From Massilia atriviolacea (GTDB taxonomy: Bacteria; Pseudomonadota; Gammaproteobacteria; Burkholderiales; Burkholderiaceae_D): DNA of 64,000 nt. Positions 45,736 to 53,692 of this stretch are shown piece by piece. The stretch covers positions 1 through 64,000 of the forward strand of contig NZ_RXLQ01000023.1 in assembly GCF_003953935.1 (NCBI RefSeq), written 5' to 3'. The position numbers and the translations under genes were made by a program. The notes under the pieces are model-generated. The model ran no database searches, had not been told where the DNA came from, and saw only the letters and a program-made list of their open reading frames with translations. Numbering within the stretch: the first letter of the stretch is position 1; each line of letters starts with the position of its first letter.

Positions 45736-46662
45736 ATGAAACAAGCCCATATCAAACGGGTGCGCGACCTGGTCGACGGCGTGCTGCTGCTCGACAAGCC
45801 GGTCGGCCTGTCGTCCAACGATGCGCTGATCAAGGCCAAGCGCGTGCTCAATGCCAAGAAAGCCGGCCACACGGGCACGCTCGATCCTTTCGCCACCGGT
45901 TTACTGCCGCTGTGCTTCGGCGAAGCGACCAAATTCTCGCAAGACCTGCTCGAAGCCGACAAGACCTACGAAACCACGGTCCACCTGGGCATCACCACCA
46001 CCACCGGCGACACCGAGGGCGAAGCGATCGACATGCGCGACGTCGACGTCACCCTGGCCCAGATCGAGGCGGTGCTGCCGCGCTTCCGGGGCCCGATCAT
46101 GCAGGTGCCGCCCATGTATTCGGCGCTCAAGCGCGACGGCAAGGCGTACTACGAGTACGCGCGCGAAGGCATCACGCTCGAACGCGAGGCGCGCCCGGTG
46201 ACCATTCTCAAGCTCGAACTGATCTCCTTCGAGACGCCGCTGCTCAAACTGGCTGTCACCTGCAGCAAGGGCACCTACATCCGCGTGCTGGGCGAAGACA
46301 TCGGCCAGGCGCTCGGCTGCGGCGCCCACCTGGTGCAGCTGCGCCGCACCCGGGTCGGCGCCCTGACCATCGACGGCATGGTGACGCTGGAAGCCTTGCA
46401 GGCCCATGCAGAACCCTTGAGCCTGCTGGCCCCGGTCGATGCCTTGCTGTCGAGTTTTCCGGCGCTGCAATTGACGCAAGAACTGGCGAAACGCTTCCTG
46501 CAGGGCCAGCGGCTTGCCCTCGGCAAGGAAGAGGGACTGAGCCTGCCCGCCACCCTGGGCCGGGTGCGCGTGTACCACGACGAGCGCCTGCTCGGCACCG
46601 CCAACTTGCAGGAATACGCGATCCTGGCGCCCGAGCGCCTGATCGCCGCCACGCACGGGTAA
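45736..46662 (+). CDS. truB: tRNA pseudouridine-55 synthase TruB
   Basis: 308 residues, normal length. DGVLLLDKPVGLSSNDALIK, then the catalytic KKAGHTGTLDPFATGLLPLC (Asp in GTLD), then QVPPMYSALKRDGKAYYEYA and CSKGTYIRVLGEDIGQALGC. It converts U55 in the T-loop of tRNAs. Start at ATG 45736, six bases after the rbfA stop. Its TAA is followed directly by the ATG of the next gene. Confidence 0.97.
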   Translation: MKQAHIKRVRDLVDGVLLLDKPVGLSSNDALIKAKRVLNAKKAGHTGTLDPFATGLLPLCFGEATKFSQDLLEADKTYETTVHLGITTTTGDTEGEAIDMRDVDVTLAQIEAVLPRFRGPIMQVPPMYSALKRDGKAYYEYAREGITLEREARPVTILKLELISFETPLLKLAVTCSKGTYIRVLGEDIGQALGCGAHLVQLRRTRVGALTIDGMVTLEALQAHAEPLSLLAPVDALLSSFPALQLTQELAKRFLQGQRLALGKEEGLSLPATLGRVRVYHDERLLGTANLQEYAILAPERLIAATHG

Positions 46663-47154
46663 ATGCCGTTCACGCCCTTCCACCTCGGGCCGGGCGCGGC
46701 GATGAAGGCCGTCGGCGGGCGTCATGTCAGCTTCATGGCCTTCGGCGGCGCCCAGGTGCTGATGGATATCGAACCGCTGGTGCGCATGATCGCCGCCAGC
46801 GACATCCTGCACGGCCCCACCCACAGCCTGCCCGGCGCGCTGCTGGTCGGCGCGCTGGCCGCGCTGAGCGGCAAACCGGTCAGCGAATTCGTGCTGCGGC
46901 TACTGCGCATTCCCCATCAGGCGATCAGCTGGCTCGCCTCGTGCACGGGGGCCTTCCTCGGCACCTTTTCCCATGTGTTCCTCGACGCCATCATGCACGG
47001 CGACATGCAGCCATGGTGGCCGCTGTCGGGCGCCAACCCCTTCCTCGGCCTGGTGTCGCTGCGCACCTTGCATCTGGCCTGCGTGGCGGGCGCGGCGCTG
47101 TGGCTGGTGGCCGACGCCTGGCGCCGCTTCAGGCAAGGCCGGCAGCGGCGGTGA
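46663..47154 (+). CDS. Small membrane protein, YdjM/DUF4184-like putative metal-dependent hydrolase
   Basis: 163 residues. It begins MPFTPFHLGPGAAMKA, the start typical of membrane proteins annotated as DUF457/DUF4184 or YdjM-like. It has about four hydrophobic segments (about 40-60, 63-80, 95-115 and 130-155). Several histidines lie at membrane borders (HLGP, HGPTHSLPG, HVFLDAIMHGD) and could bind a metal. The start is directly at the truB stop (TAAATG), so it is translated as part of that operon, but a link to translation is not evident. Function unknown. Confidence 0.75.
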   Translation: MPFTPFHLGPGAAMKAVGGRHVSFMAFGGAQVLMDIEPLVRMIAASDILHGPTHSLPGALLVGALAALSGKPVSEFVLRLLRIPHQAISWLASCTGAFLGTFSHVFLDAIMHGDMQPWWPLSGANPFLGLVSLRTLHLACVAGAALWLVADAWRRFRQGRQRR

Positions 47155-47311
47155 CGCCCGCGCATCGGCCTGCGCCATCCTTGTCATGCTGCGGACACGA
47201 AAAGCCCGCACAATTGCAGCTCCCCGTTGCGTATCTGTGGTGAAAAAAGCAGCAAGCCATTGAAATTGCAGGGCTTTTCAAATTGGTGGTGCGCAATACA
47301 CCGCTTTAGCG

Positions 47312-47320
47312 TGCTATACT
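47312..47320 (+). promoter_or_regulatory. Extended -10 promoter of typA
   Basis: TGCTATACT is an extended -10 (TGn plus TATACT). There is no good -35, which extended -10 promoters can do without. The start near 47327 would give a 60-base leader before typA. Confidence 0.55.
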
Positions 47321-47388
47321 AGTCGGTTCCTGATTTACGCAGCACCGTACACCTTCGTACACCACGTACATTTCCGTTCCTTACGACC

Positions 47389-49221
47389 ATGTCAAATTCA
47401 AAACGCGCAATTCGTAACATCGCTATCATCGCCCACGTTGACCACGGCAAAACCACGCTCGTGGACAAGCTGCTGCGCCAATCCGGTACCTTCCGTGAAA
47501 ACCAGGCAGTCGAAACCCGCGTAATGGATTCGAACGACCTCGAAAAAGAACGTGGCATTACGATTCTGTCGAAGAACTGCGCGGTTGAATACAACGGCAC
47601 CCACATTAACATCGTCGACACCCCGGGCCACGCCGACTTCGGCGGCGAAGTCGAGCGCGTGCTGTCGATGGTCGACTCGGTGCTGCTGCTGGTCGATGCG
47701 CAGGAAGGCCCGATGCCGCAGACCCGCTTCGTGACGCGTAAAGCGCTGGCGCTGGGCCTCAAGCCAATCGTCGTGGTCAACAAGATCGACCGTCCGGGCG
47801 CGCGCGCCGAATGGGCGATCAACCAGACCTTCGAACTGTTCGACAAGCTGGGCGCCACCGACGAACAGCTGGACTTCCCGGTCGTGTTCGCATCGGCCCT
47901 GAACGGCTACGCCAGCCTGGACGCGGAAACCCGCGAAGGCGACATGACCCCGCTGTTCGAAGCCATCCTCAAGCACGTTCCCGTGCGTGACGACAATCCG
48001 GACGGCCCGCTGCAGATGCAAGTGACCTCGCTGGACTACTCCTCGTACGTCGGCAAGATCGGCATCGGCCGCATCAACCGCGGCCGCGTGAAGACCGGCC
48101 AGGACGTCATCGTCCTGAACGGTCCCGATTCGACCCCGATCAAGGGCCGCATCAATCAGGTGCTGAACTTCAAGGGCCTGGAACGCGTGCTGGTCGACGA
48201 AGCGGTCGCCGGCGACATCGTGCTGATCAACGGTATCGACGAAATCGGCATCGGTTCGACCATCTGCCAGCCGGACACCCCGGAAGCGCTGCCGATGCTG
48301 ACCGTCGACGAGCCGACCCTGACCATGAACTTCATGGTCAACAACTCGCCGCTGGCCGGCCGCGAAGGCAAGTTCGTCACCAGCCGCCAGCTGCGCGACC
48401 GCCTGGACCGCGAACTGAAAGCCAACGTCGCCCTGCGCGTGGCGCCGACCGACGACGACACGATTTTCGAAGTCTCGGGCCGTGGCGAACTGCACCTGAC
48501 GATCCTGATCGAAAACATGCGCCGCGAAGGCTTCGAGCTGGCCGTCTCGCGTCCACGCGTGGTGTTCAAGATGGTCGACGGCGTGCGCCACGAGCCGTTC
48601 GAGCAACTCTCGGTCGACGTGGAAGAAGCCAACCAGGGCGGCGTCATGGAAGAACTGGGCCGTCGTCGCGGCGACCTGCAGAACATGGAATCGGACGGTA
48701 AGGGCCGTGTTCGTCTGGAATACAAGATTCCTGCACGCGGCCTGATCGGCTTCCAGGGCGAATTCATGACCCTGACCCGCGGTACCGGCCTGATGAGCCA
48801 CGTATTCGACGAATACGCACCGGTCGACAACTCGAAAGGCGAAATGGCCGGCCGCCGCAACGGCGTGCTGATCTCGCAGGACGACGGCGCCGCTGTTGCC
48901 TACGCCATCTGGAAACTGCAGGACCGCGGCCGCATGTTCGTGGTGCACAACGACCCGGTCTACGAAGGCATGATCATCGGCATTCACTCGCGCGACAACG
49001 ACCTGGTGGTCAACCCGATCAAGGGCAAGCAGCTGACCAACGTGCGTTCCTCGGGTACCGACGAAGCGGTGCGCCTGGTACCGCCGATCCAGATGTCGCT
49101 CGAATACGCGGTCGAATTCATCGCCGACGACGAACTGGTCGAAATCACGCCGAAATCGATCCGCCTGCGCAAGCGCTTCCTGAAAGAGCACGAGCGCAAA
49201 AAAGCCAGCCGCGAAGCGTAA
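47389..49221 (+). CDS. typA: Ribosome-associated GTPase TypA/BipA
   Basis: 610 residues (607 in E. coli). GTPase motifs [43 protein letters not shown] and [12 protein letters not shown]-like domains II, III and V follow, then the TypA-specific C-terminal domain ([20 protein letters not shown] and the basic [19 protein letters not shown]). It assists 50S assembly and stress adaptation, especially in the cold. Single gene with its own promoter and terminator. Confidence 0.97.
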   Translation: MSNSKRAIRNIAIIAHVDHGKTTLVDKLLRQSGTFRENQAVETRVMDSNDLEKERGITILSKNCAVEYNGTHINIVDTPGHADFGGEVERVLSMVDSVLLLVDAQEGPMPQTRFVTRKALALGLKPIVVVNKIDRPGARAEWAINQTFELFDKLGATDEQLDFPVVFASALNGYASLDAETREGDMTPLFEAILKHVPVRDDNPDGPLQMQVTSLDYSSYVGKIGIGRINRGRVKTGQDVIVLNGPDSTPIKGRINQVLNFKGLERVLVDEAVAGDIVLINGIDEIGIGSTICQPDTPEALPMLTVDEPTLTMNFMVNNSPLAGREGKFVTSRQLRDRLDRELKANVALRVAPTDDDTIFEVSGRGELHLTILIENMRREGFELAVSRPRVVFKMVDGVRHEPFEQLSVDVEEANQGGVMEELGRRRGDLQNMESDGKGRVRLEYKIPARGLIGFQGEFMTLTRGTGLMSHVFDEYAPVDNSKGEMAGRRNGVLISQDDGAAVAYAIWKLQDRGRMFVVHNDPVYEGMIIGIHSRDNDLVVNPIKGKQLTNVRSSGTDEAVRLVPPIQMSLEYAVEFIADDELVEITPKSIRLRKRFLKEHERKKASREA

Positions 49222-49257
49222 TCGACGCCGGCGGCGTGCCCCGCACGCTGTCGCGAC

Positions 49258-49314
49258 AACGCCTTCCCCCGGACTTGCATCGGCATCGATGCGGGCCCGG
49301 CGGAAGGCGTTTTG
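49258..49314 (+). terminator. Intrinsic terminator of typA
   Basis: Stem AACGCCTTCC / GGAAGGCGTT (49258-49267 with 49302-49311), further pairing inside the loop, followed by TTTT. Confidence 0.75.
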
Positions 49315-49320
49315 CATTCC

Positions 49321-49342
49321 ACCGGGGTCAGAGCTTTAAATT
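49321..49342 (+). repeat. Single left-type end of the ACCGGGGTCAGAGC element family
   Basis: ACCGGGGTCAGAGCTTTAAA is identical over its first 19 bases to the end of the 305-bp element at 36109. No matching right end lies within the next few hundred bases, so it is a solo or decayed copy between the typA terminator and the next gene. Confidence 0.75.
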
Positions 49343-49446
49343 GCAATATTGCTCACGGGCGAGCGGATTATGCGGATCGTATTGACGAGCAGGGCACTGA
49401 ACCTGCATTAATAGCGTTCCGGTCTCATCCACTTCGGGAGCTGTCC

Positions 49447-49968
49447 ATGCACGAGTTTGCCCTGCGGGCCTTGCAGCCCGCGTCGCCGCCACTGCCACGT
49501 TTCAGGGCCGCGCTGGCCGGCGCCGTCCTGCTTGGCGTGACCCTGGCACTGTGCGCGATGGTGCTGGGGTGGGTGCTCGAACCGCTGTTGCGGGGGCGCA
49601 GCGTGAAGCTGGCCGGCGATGCGGTGTTCCGCTCGCGCGACTGGTTTCACATTCTCTTTGTTGCCTTGTTGTGGTCGCCCGTGTTCGACACCCTGGTCGC
49701 GCAATGGCTGTCGATTTCGTTCGTGCGTCGGTTCTCGCGGTCGATGGCCGCAGCGGTGATTGCCGGGGCTGCCGTGTTCAGCCTTTGGCACATGCACAGC
49801 GGCGGCGGGTGGGAGCAAGGTATCATGACCGCCATCTCGGGCGCGGTGTTCAGCTGGCGCTATGTGCACGGGCTCGACTACGGCATGCCGGGCGCAATTG
49901 CATTGACTGCGGTGGTTCATGCAAGCAACAATGCCCTGTTATTGTGCGCGCTCGCGCTGCAGGGCTAG
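49447..49968 (+). CDS. CPBP-like (CAAX protease homologue) small membrane protein
   Basis: 173 residues from ATG 49447; the frame is open upstream across repeat sequence, so the later ATG is preferred. Four hydrophobic segments. Two of the three CPBP/Abi motifs can be seen: FSLWH (FxxxH) and VVHASNNALL (HAxxN). The first, normally EExxxR, is replaced by SPVFDTLVAQW, with Asp where a Glu pair is expected. It is therefore a degenerate member, perhaps without protease activity. Substrate unknown. It stands alone between typA and the Lgt-like gene. Confidence 0.6.
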   Translation: MHEFALRALQPASPPLPRFRAALAGAVLLGVTLALCAMVLGWVLEPLLRGRSVKLAGDAVFRSRDWFHILFVALLWSPVFDTLVAQWLSISFVRRFSRSMAAAVIAGAAVFSLWHMHSGGGWEQGIMTAISGAVFSWRYVHGLDYGMPGAIALTAVVHASNNALLLCALALQG

Positions 49969-49976
49969 GCTGCCGG

Positions 49977-50014
49977 CCTGGTATCGGCCTGATATCAGCC
50001 TGGTATCGGCCTCG
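49977..50014. repeat. Three 11-bp tandem repeats
   Basis: CCTGGTATCGG, CCTGATATCAG and CCTGGTATCGG in direct succession, then CCTCG. They lie between the CPBP-like gene and the Lgt-like gene, about 25 bases before the latter. Confidence 0.7.
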
Positions 50015-50033
50015 TTTTTAAGGAAAGAATGTC

Positions 50034-50945
50034 ATGTCGTATCCGTATCTAAGTGATGTCATCAAGGACTTGACCGGCCTCGAGCTGCCGTTGCCGATCG
50101 CCACCTTCGGCCTGCTCGTCGCCATGGCGATCCTGGCCGGCGCCGCCTGTCTCAAGCGCGAACTGGCGCGGCTGCATGCCGAGGGGCGGGTCGGGCCGGC
50201 GTACAAGCGCGTCAAGGGCGACGATGGGGTGGTGGGCGAGGTGGCGCTGCCGCCGCAGGACATCGTCAGCGACCTGGCGTTCATCGTGGTGCTGGTCGGG
50301 ATTGTCGGGGCGCGCCTGTTCCATATCCTGGAGCACACGGACCAGTTTCTTCTCGATCCGTGGAGCATGATTTTCAGCCGCTCGGGCCTCAGCGTGTTCG
50401 GCGGGCTGATCCTCGGTACGGTGGCCGGCGTGCTGTGCCTGCGCCGTTGGAAGCTGCCGATCCGCCCGCTGCTCGACGCGGTGGCGCCGGCCATGATGCT
50501 CGGCTATGCGCTCGGCCGGGTCGGCTGCCAGGTGTCGGGCGATGGCGACTGGGGGACGGCCGCCAACATGGCGCTGAAACCCGAGTGGCTGCCGACCTGG
50601 TTCTGGGCGCAGACCTACGACAACAATATTTACGGTGAAGTGATCGCGGCGCCGGGCGTGTATCCGACCTCGGTGTACGAGACGGCGATGGCGCTGGCGT
50701 GTTTCGCGCTGCTGTGGGCGCTGCGCAAGCACCGTTTCCAGAGCGGCTGGCTGTTTTCGGTGTACCTGGTCCTGGCCGGTATCGAGCGCTTCCTGATCGA
50801 GCAAATCCGGGTCAATCCCCTCATCGACCTCGGCGGCGTGCAGGCGAGCCAGGCGGAGATCATCGCCGTGGTGCTCACGCTGGCCGGCCTGATCGGGATG
50901 GCGCTGCTGAGCCGCCGCGCGGCGCCGGCGCTGTCGGCGACGTGA
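50034..50945 (+). CDS. Divergent prolipoprotein diacylglyceryl transferase (Lgt) family protein
   Basis: 303 residues with about seven membrane segments, the Lgt topology. The Lgt signature GRIGNFxNGE is recognisable but altered to GRVGCQVSGDGDWG, and the usual SFHGG is SVFGG here (so the conserved His is Phe). The final AGIERFLIEQIRVNP matches the C-terminal Lgt helix. Canonical Lgt moves diacylglycerol from phosphatidylglycerol to the lipobox cysteine. With the His and Asn replaced, this is probably a paralogue with another acceptor or donor. A housekeeping lgt should exist elsewhere. Start at ATG 50034 after AAGGAAAG. Confidence 0.75.
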   Translation: MSYPYLSDVIKDLTGLELPLPIATFGLLVAMAILAGAACLKRELARLHAEGRVGPAYKRVKGDDGVVGEVALPPQDIVSDLAFIVVLVGIVGARLFHILEHTDQFLLDPWSMIFSRSGLSVFGGLILGTVAGVLCLRRWKLPIRPLLDAVAPAMMLGYALGRVGCQVSGDGDWGTAANMALKPEWLPTWFWAQTYDNNIYGEVIAAPGVYPTSVYETAMALACFALLWALRKHRFQSGWLFSVYLVLAGIERFLIEQIRVNPLIDLGGVQASQAEIIAVVLTLAGLIGMALLSRRAAPALSAT

Positions 50946-51120
50946 CGGCTTCCGGTGTTGCCTGATCGGTCGAGCGCAGACGTCAACGGGGCTTGGAGCG
51001 GGCTCTTCTTGATACACTGGACGGGGCGCCGGCCGTAGCGAACGAAGGGGCATGCGCCGTGCGCGTCGGGCCGCACAAGCCGCCCCGCAACTGACATCGA
51101 TCTCCAAAGGAACTAGCACC

Positions 51121-51462
51121 ATGGCCAAGTATCTGATCTCCTTTCCCAGCGCTGCGATGGTCGTGCCCGACGGCGAGTGGGACGCGGTGGTGCGCGACTC
51201 GCACGCCGTGATCGACGAAGCGAAAGTTGCCGGCGTGTACGTCTTCGGCGGCGGCATCGACGAAGGCGTGCCGCCCGTTCTGGTCGCCGCCGACGGCGCG
51301 CTCGCCGAGGGCGGCTACCCGTGGGCGCCGCCGCTCGATGGCGGCTTCACCGTGCTGGAATTACCCTCGCGCGAGGAAGCTGTCGCGTGGGCCGCGCGCA
51401 TTGCGAAGGCTTGTCGTTGCGACCAGGAGCTACGCGTCTTCGGCTTCGACCCGCAGTCCTGA
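51121..51462 (+). CDS. YCII/DGPF-domain family protein
   Basis: 113 residues from ATG 51121 behind AAAGGAACTAGCACC. The sequence MAKYLISFPSAAMVVPDGEW, the GGGIDEG turn, LDGGFTVLELPSREEAVAWA and the end DQELRVFGFDP follow the ferredoxin-like YCII/DGPF pattern. These are small dimeric proteins of unclear enzymatic function; the family is sometimes annotated as transcription initiation protein in ECF sigma loci. No sigma factor gene is adjacent. Cytoplasmic. Confidence 0.8.
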   Translation: MAKYLISFPSAAMVVPDGEWDAVVRDSHAVIDEAKVAGVYVFGGGIDEGVPPVLVAADGALAEGGYPWAPPLDGGFTVLELPSREEAVAWAARIAKACRCDQELRVFGFDPQS

Positions 51463-51489
51463 GGGCGCTGGGGCTCAAACCGGGCTCAA

Positions 51490-51542
51490 ACCGGGTCAGA
51501 GCTTTAACTTGAAACATTTCACATTAAAGCTCTGACCCCGGT
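51490..51542. repeat. Inverted pair of ACCGGGGTCAGAGC ends (53-bp hairpin)
   Basis: ACCGGGTCAGAGCTTTAA (51490-51507; one G missing) and TTAAAGCTCTGACCCCGGT (51524-51542) are inverted copies around a 16-base centre. It is a minimal, empty version of the 305-bp element at 36109. Confidence 0.8.
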
Positions 51543-51543
51543 T

Positions 51544-51720
51544 GTAGGCGCAATCAGGCGTGAATCGGATTAATCGCAGCTTGCGAAGCGGAACTGGGCC
51601 GCCGACACCCTGTAAGAGCACCGGGGCCAGACCTCCGATTCGAAACGTTTCGAATCAGAGGTCTGACCCCGGTGGTAGGCGCAATGGCGCGTTTGTCGGA
51701 TTAATCGGCAAACTTGCAGA
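51544..51720. repeat. Direct repeat spacers GTAGGCGCAAT ... TCGGATTAATCG
   Basis: GTAGGCGCAAT occurs at 51544-51554 and 51675-51685, in each case followed 8-11 bases later by TCGGATTAATCG and then TTGC. Each follows directly after a right-type element end, so the element ends and spacer form a composite repeat unit. Confidence 0.7.
51620..51673. repeat. 54-bp palindromic element, variant family ending ACCGGGGCCAGACCTCC
   Basis: The centre GATTCGAAACGTTTCGAATC (51637-51656) is a perfect 20-bp palindrome. It is flanked by ACCGGGGCCAGACCTCC and AGAGGTCTGACCCCGGT, complementary except at two positions. The outer end shares ACCGGGG-CAGA with the other element family, but the inner part differs. 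Confidence 0.8.
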
Positions 51721-51721
51721 T

Positions 51722-51739
51722 AAAAGCTCTGACCCCGGT
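51722..51739 (-). repeat. Single right-type element end next to the flagellar operon
   Basis: AAAAGCTCTGACCCCGGT, 18 bases, ends seven bases before the last base of the last flagellar gene. On the minus strand it reads ACCGGGGTCAGAGCTTTT and could act as the 3' end of the flagellar transcript. Confidence 0.7.
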
Positions 51740-51746
51740 GTGCGGG

Positions 51747-52766
51747 TCAGTGCAGGCCGAGCAGGGCGAGGACGCGTTCGCGGCTGATGCCGACCAGCGC
51801 CGAGGTGATCGCCAGCAGCGATTCATAGTTCGGCGTGCTGGCGGTGTCGGCAAAATCCTGCGCCATCACTTCGATGTCGGCCGCCGGCGGCTGGTTGGCC
51901 GAGGCGCGGCTGGCCGCGGCACTGAGCGCCTGGCTGGCCGCATCCTGCGAACGCTGCACTTGCGAGAGCGCTTGCACCACTTCATGCAAACTCTGGCGCA
52001 GGGCGTCGGTGTCGTCGGCGCGCCATTGCTGCGGCGTGATGACTTCGGTGTCGGCTTCCACCGCCACCCGTCCCACTCCCTGGATCGAGAGCGAGTCGCG
52101 CACCATCGGCCAGGCATTTTCCGGCGTGCTGAAGACCAGCGCGCCGCTGCCGTCGGCGCTCACGCGCATGTTGGCCGGCGCCAGCGCGCGGTCGAAACGG
52201 ACCACGATTTCGTCGCGCGTCAGGGTCGGGTCGACCGCCACCGTCAGCGGCTGGGTGTTGCCGCCCACCGAAAACGACAGGGTCTGGCTGGACCCGGCGG
52301 TGAGCATGTCGAGGTTCAGTCCCTTGACGCGGAAGCGCTGGCTGGCCGGCTGCGGGCTGCTGAAGTTCAGGCGCGCGTCGACGCTGCCGCCGCTGGCCTG
52401 TCGCCGTTTGTCCATGGTCGCGCCGAGCTGGCTCAGGTGCGCTTCGATGGCGCCGTTGTCGCCGCGCCGCGAGGTGAGCTTGGCGCTGATTTCGCTTTTC
52501 AGCGCCTGCAGCTGGCCGGCCACCTGTTCCAGGAAGTCGAGCGCCTGCTGGGCGCTGGCGACGTCGCCCTGGAGCTGGTGGTCGACCCGCGCCAGGCCGC
52601 GCCGCAAGGGCGGGGCCGCGCCCGGTACCGGCTGGGCCGGCGACAGTTGCGGCGGACGCGTCTGCCCGGCGCCGGGGGCGGCTTCGCTGCGCACGCCGGC
52701 GCCGCTGGTCCCGGCCGGGCCGGTGGTGGCGCTGGTGGCGCCGGGGGTGGGGCGGATGGCTTCCAT
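51747..52766 (-). CDS. Unnamed flagellar protein encoded after flgL, with flagellin hook-IN-like motif
   Basis: About 339 residues from ATG 52766, four bases after the flgL stop (a TTG at 52784 in the same frame overlaps flgL). The first 60 residues are Pro/Ala/Gly-rich. Residues about 70-120 are helical. The middle contains LTVAVDPTLTRDEIVVRFDR followed by NMRVSADGSGALVFSTPENA, which follows the hook-IN pattern of flagellins and FliD. The C-terminal part is helical with LSQVQRSQDAASQALSAAAS. It is probably a secreted hook/filament-junction or structural accessory protein. No standard flg name fits. Confidence 0.7.
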   Translation of the reverse strand: MEAIRPTPGATSATTGPAGTSGAGVRSEAAPGAGQTRPPQLSPAQPVPGAAPPLRRGLARVDHQLQGDVASAQQALDFLEQVAGQLQALKSEISAKLTSRRGDNGAIEAHLSQLGATMDKRRQASGGSVDARLNFSSPQPASQRFRVKGLNLDMLTAGSSQTLSFSVGGNTQPLTVAVDPTLTRDEIVVRFDRALAPANMRVSADGSGALVFSTPENAWPMVRDSLSIQGVGRVAVEADTEVITPQQWRADDTDALRQSLHEVVQALSQVQRSQDAASQALSAAASRASANQPPAADIEVMAQDFADTASTPNYESLLAITSALVGISRERVLALLGLH

Positions 52767-52770
52767 GACC

Positions 52771-53682
52771 TTAGAGCGCCGCAAACAGGGACAGGTTGCC
52801 GATCTTGGCGTAAGCCTTGTAGGTCGCTTCCAGCGCGCTGGTATAGCCGTTCAGCTCGGTCGCGGCGAGGCCGTAGTCGAGCTGGCCGATGTCGGTCAGC
52901 GCCATCTGGTTCGACAGGCTCACATTGGTGTGGTTTTCGTCGAGCGTGCCGATGATGTTCTGCGAGCCGCCCAGGACTGCGATCTTGCCGGAAATCAGGT
53001 CGAGCGCGGTGTCGAAGCCGTCCAGGTTGGCGGCCAGGATGGTGCGCACAGCCGGGTCGTTGGCCGACACGCCCGGGGCGGCCAGGGTGGTGATGGTCAG
53101 GTCGAGCTGGTTGAGCATGGTTTCGATGCCCTTCATGTTGCCGTTCGCGACCTGGGTGATGCCGTTGCCGACCACCACGGTCTGGTCGTTGGTATTGCCG
53201 GCGTAGCTGTAGCGCGAACCGGCCGGGGCCGCCGCGTTGTAGGCGATCGGGGCGGTGCCGGTCTGGGTCCCGGAAAACACGTAGCGCCCTTCCTGGTCGA
53301 TCGAGTTGGCCGTGTACAGCAGGCTTTCGCGCAGGGCGGTCAGGGGCGAGACCATGGCGGCCAGGTCGGCCGGGGCGTTGCCGCCGTCCGAGGACCAGAC
53401 CAGCAGGTCGCGGCCCTGCATCATGTCGTTCACCATGCTGCCGAGGTAGGCTTCGTTCTTGGTCAGGCGGATCTTCAGGGCGGCGATGTTGGCGCGGTAC
53501 TGGGTCACGTCCGATTCTTCGCGGTGCAGGCGCGACATGCGCACCGTGTCGACCGGGTCGTCCGAGGGCAGCAGGATGCGGGTGCGGCTGGACATCTGCT
53601 GGTTGACGTAGCTGATGCGCTCCTGGTTCAGCTGGAGCGAGATGTTCATCGTCGATTGGTACTGGCTGGTGGCAATCCGCAT
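52771..53682 (-). CDS. flgL: Flagellar hook-filament junction protein FlgL (HAP3)
   Basis: 303 residues (317 in Salmonella). The N-terminal MRIATSQYQSTMNISLQLNQ, the helix MSSRTRILLPSDDPVDTVRM and the C-terminal helices (ALTDIGQLDYGLAATELNGY; YKAYAKIGNLSLFAAL) form the conserved flagellin-like coiled coil. The middle GRYVFSGTQTGTAPI is the typical FlgL core. It joins the hook to the filament with FlgK. Directly downstream of flgK (10-base gap) and upstream of the unnamed gene. Confidence 0.95.
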   Translation of the reverse strand: MRIATSQYQSTMNISLQLNQERISYVNQQMSSRTRILLPSDDPVDTVRMSRLHREESDVTQYRANIAALKIRLTKNEAYLGSMVNDMMQGRDLLVWSSDGGNAPADLAAMVSPLTALRESLLYTANSIDQEGRYVFSGTQTGTAPIAYNAAAPAGSRYSYAGNTNDQTVVVGNGITQVANGNMKGIETMLNQLDLTITTLAAPGVSANDPAVRTILAANLDGFDTALDLISGKIAVLGGSQNIIGTLDENHTNVSLSNQMALTDIGQLDYGLAATELNGYTSALEATYKAYAKIGNLSLFAAL

Positions 53683-53692
53683 ACGTTTCTCC

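Noticed and set aside
51620-51740. Repeat cluster as a possible CRISPR array
   Set aside because: The repeats are inverted, of different lengths and lack regular unique spacers; no cas genes are near.
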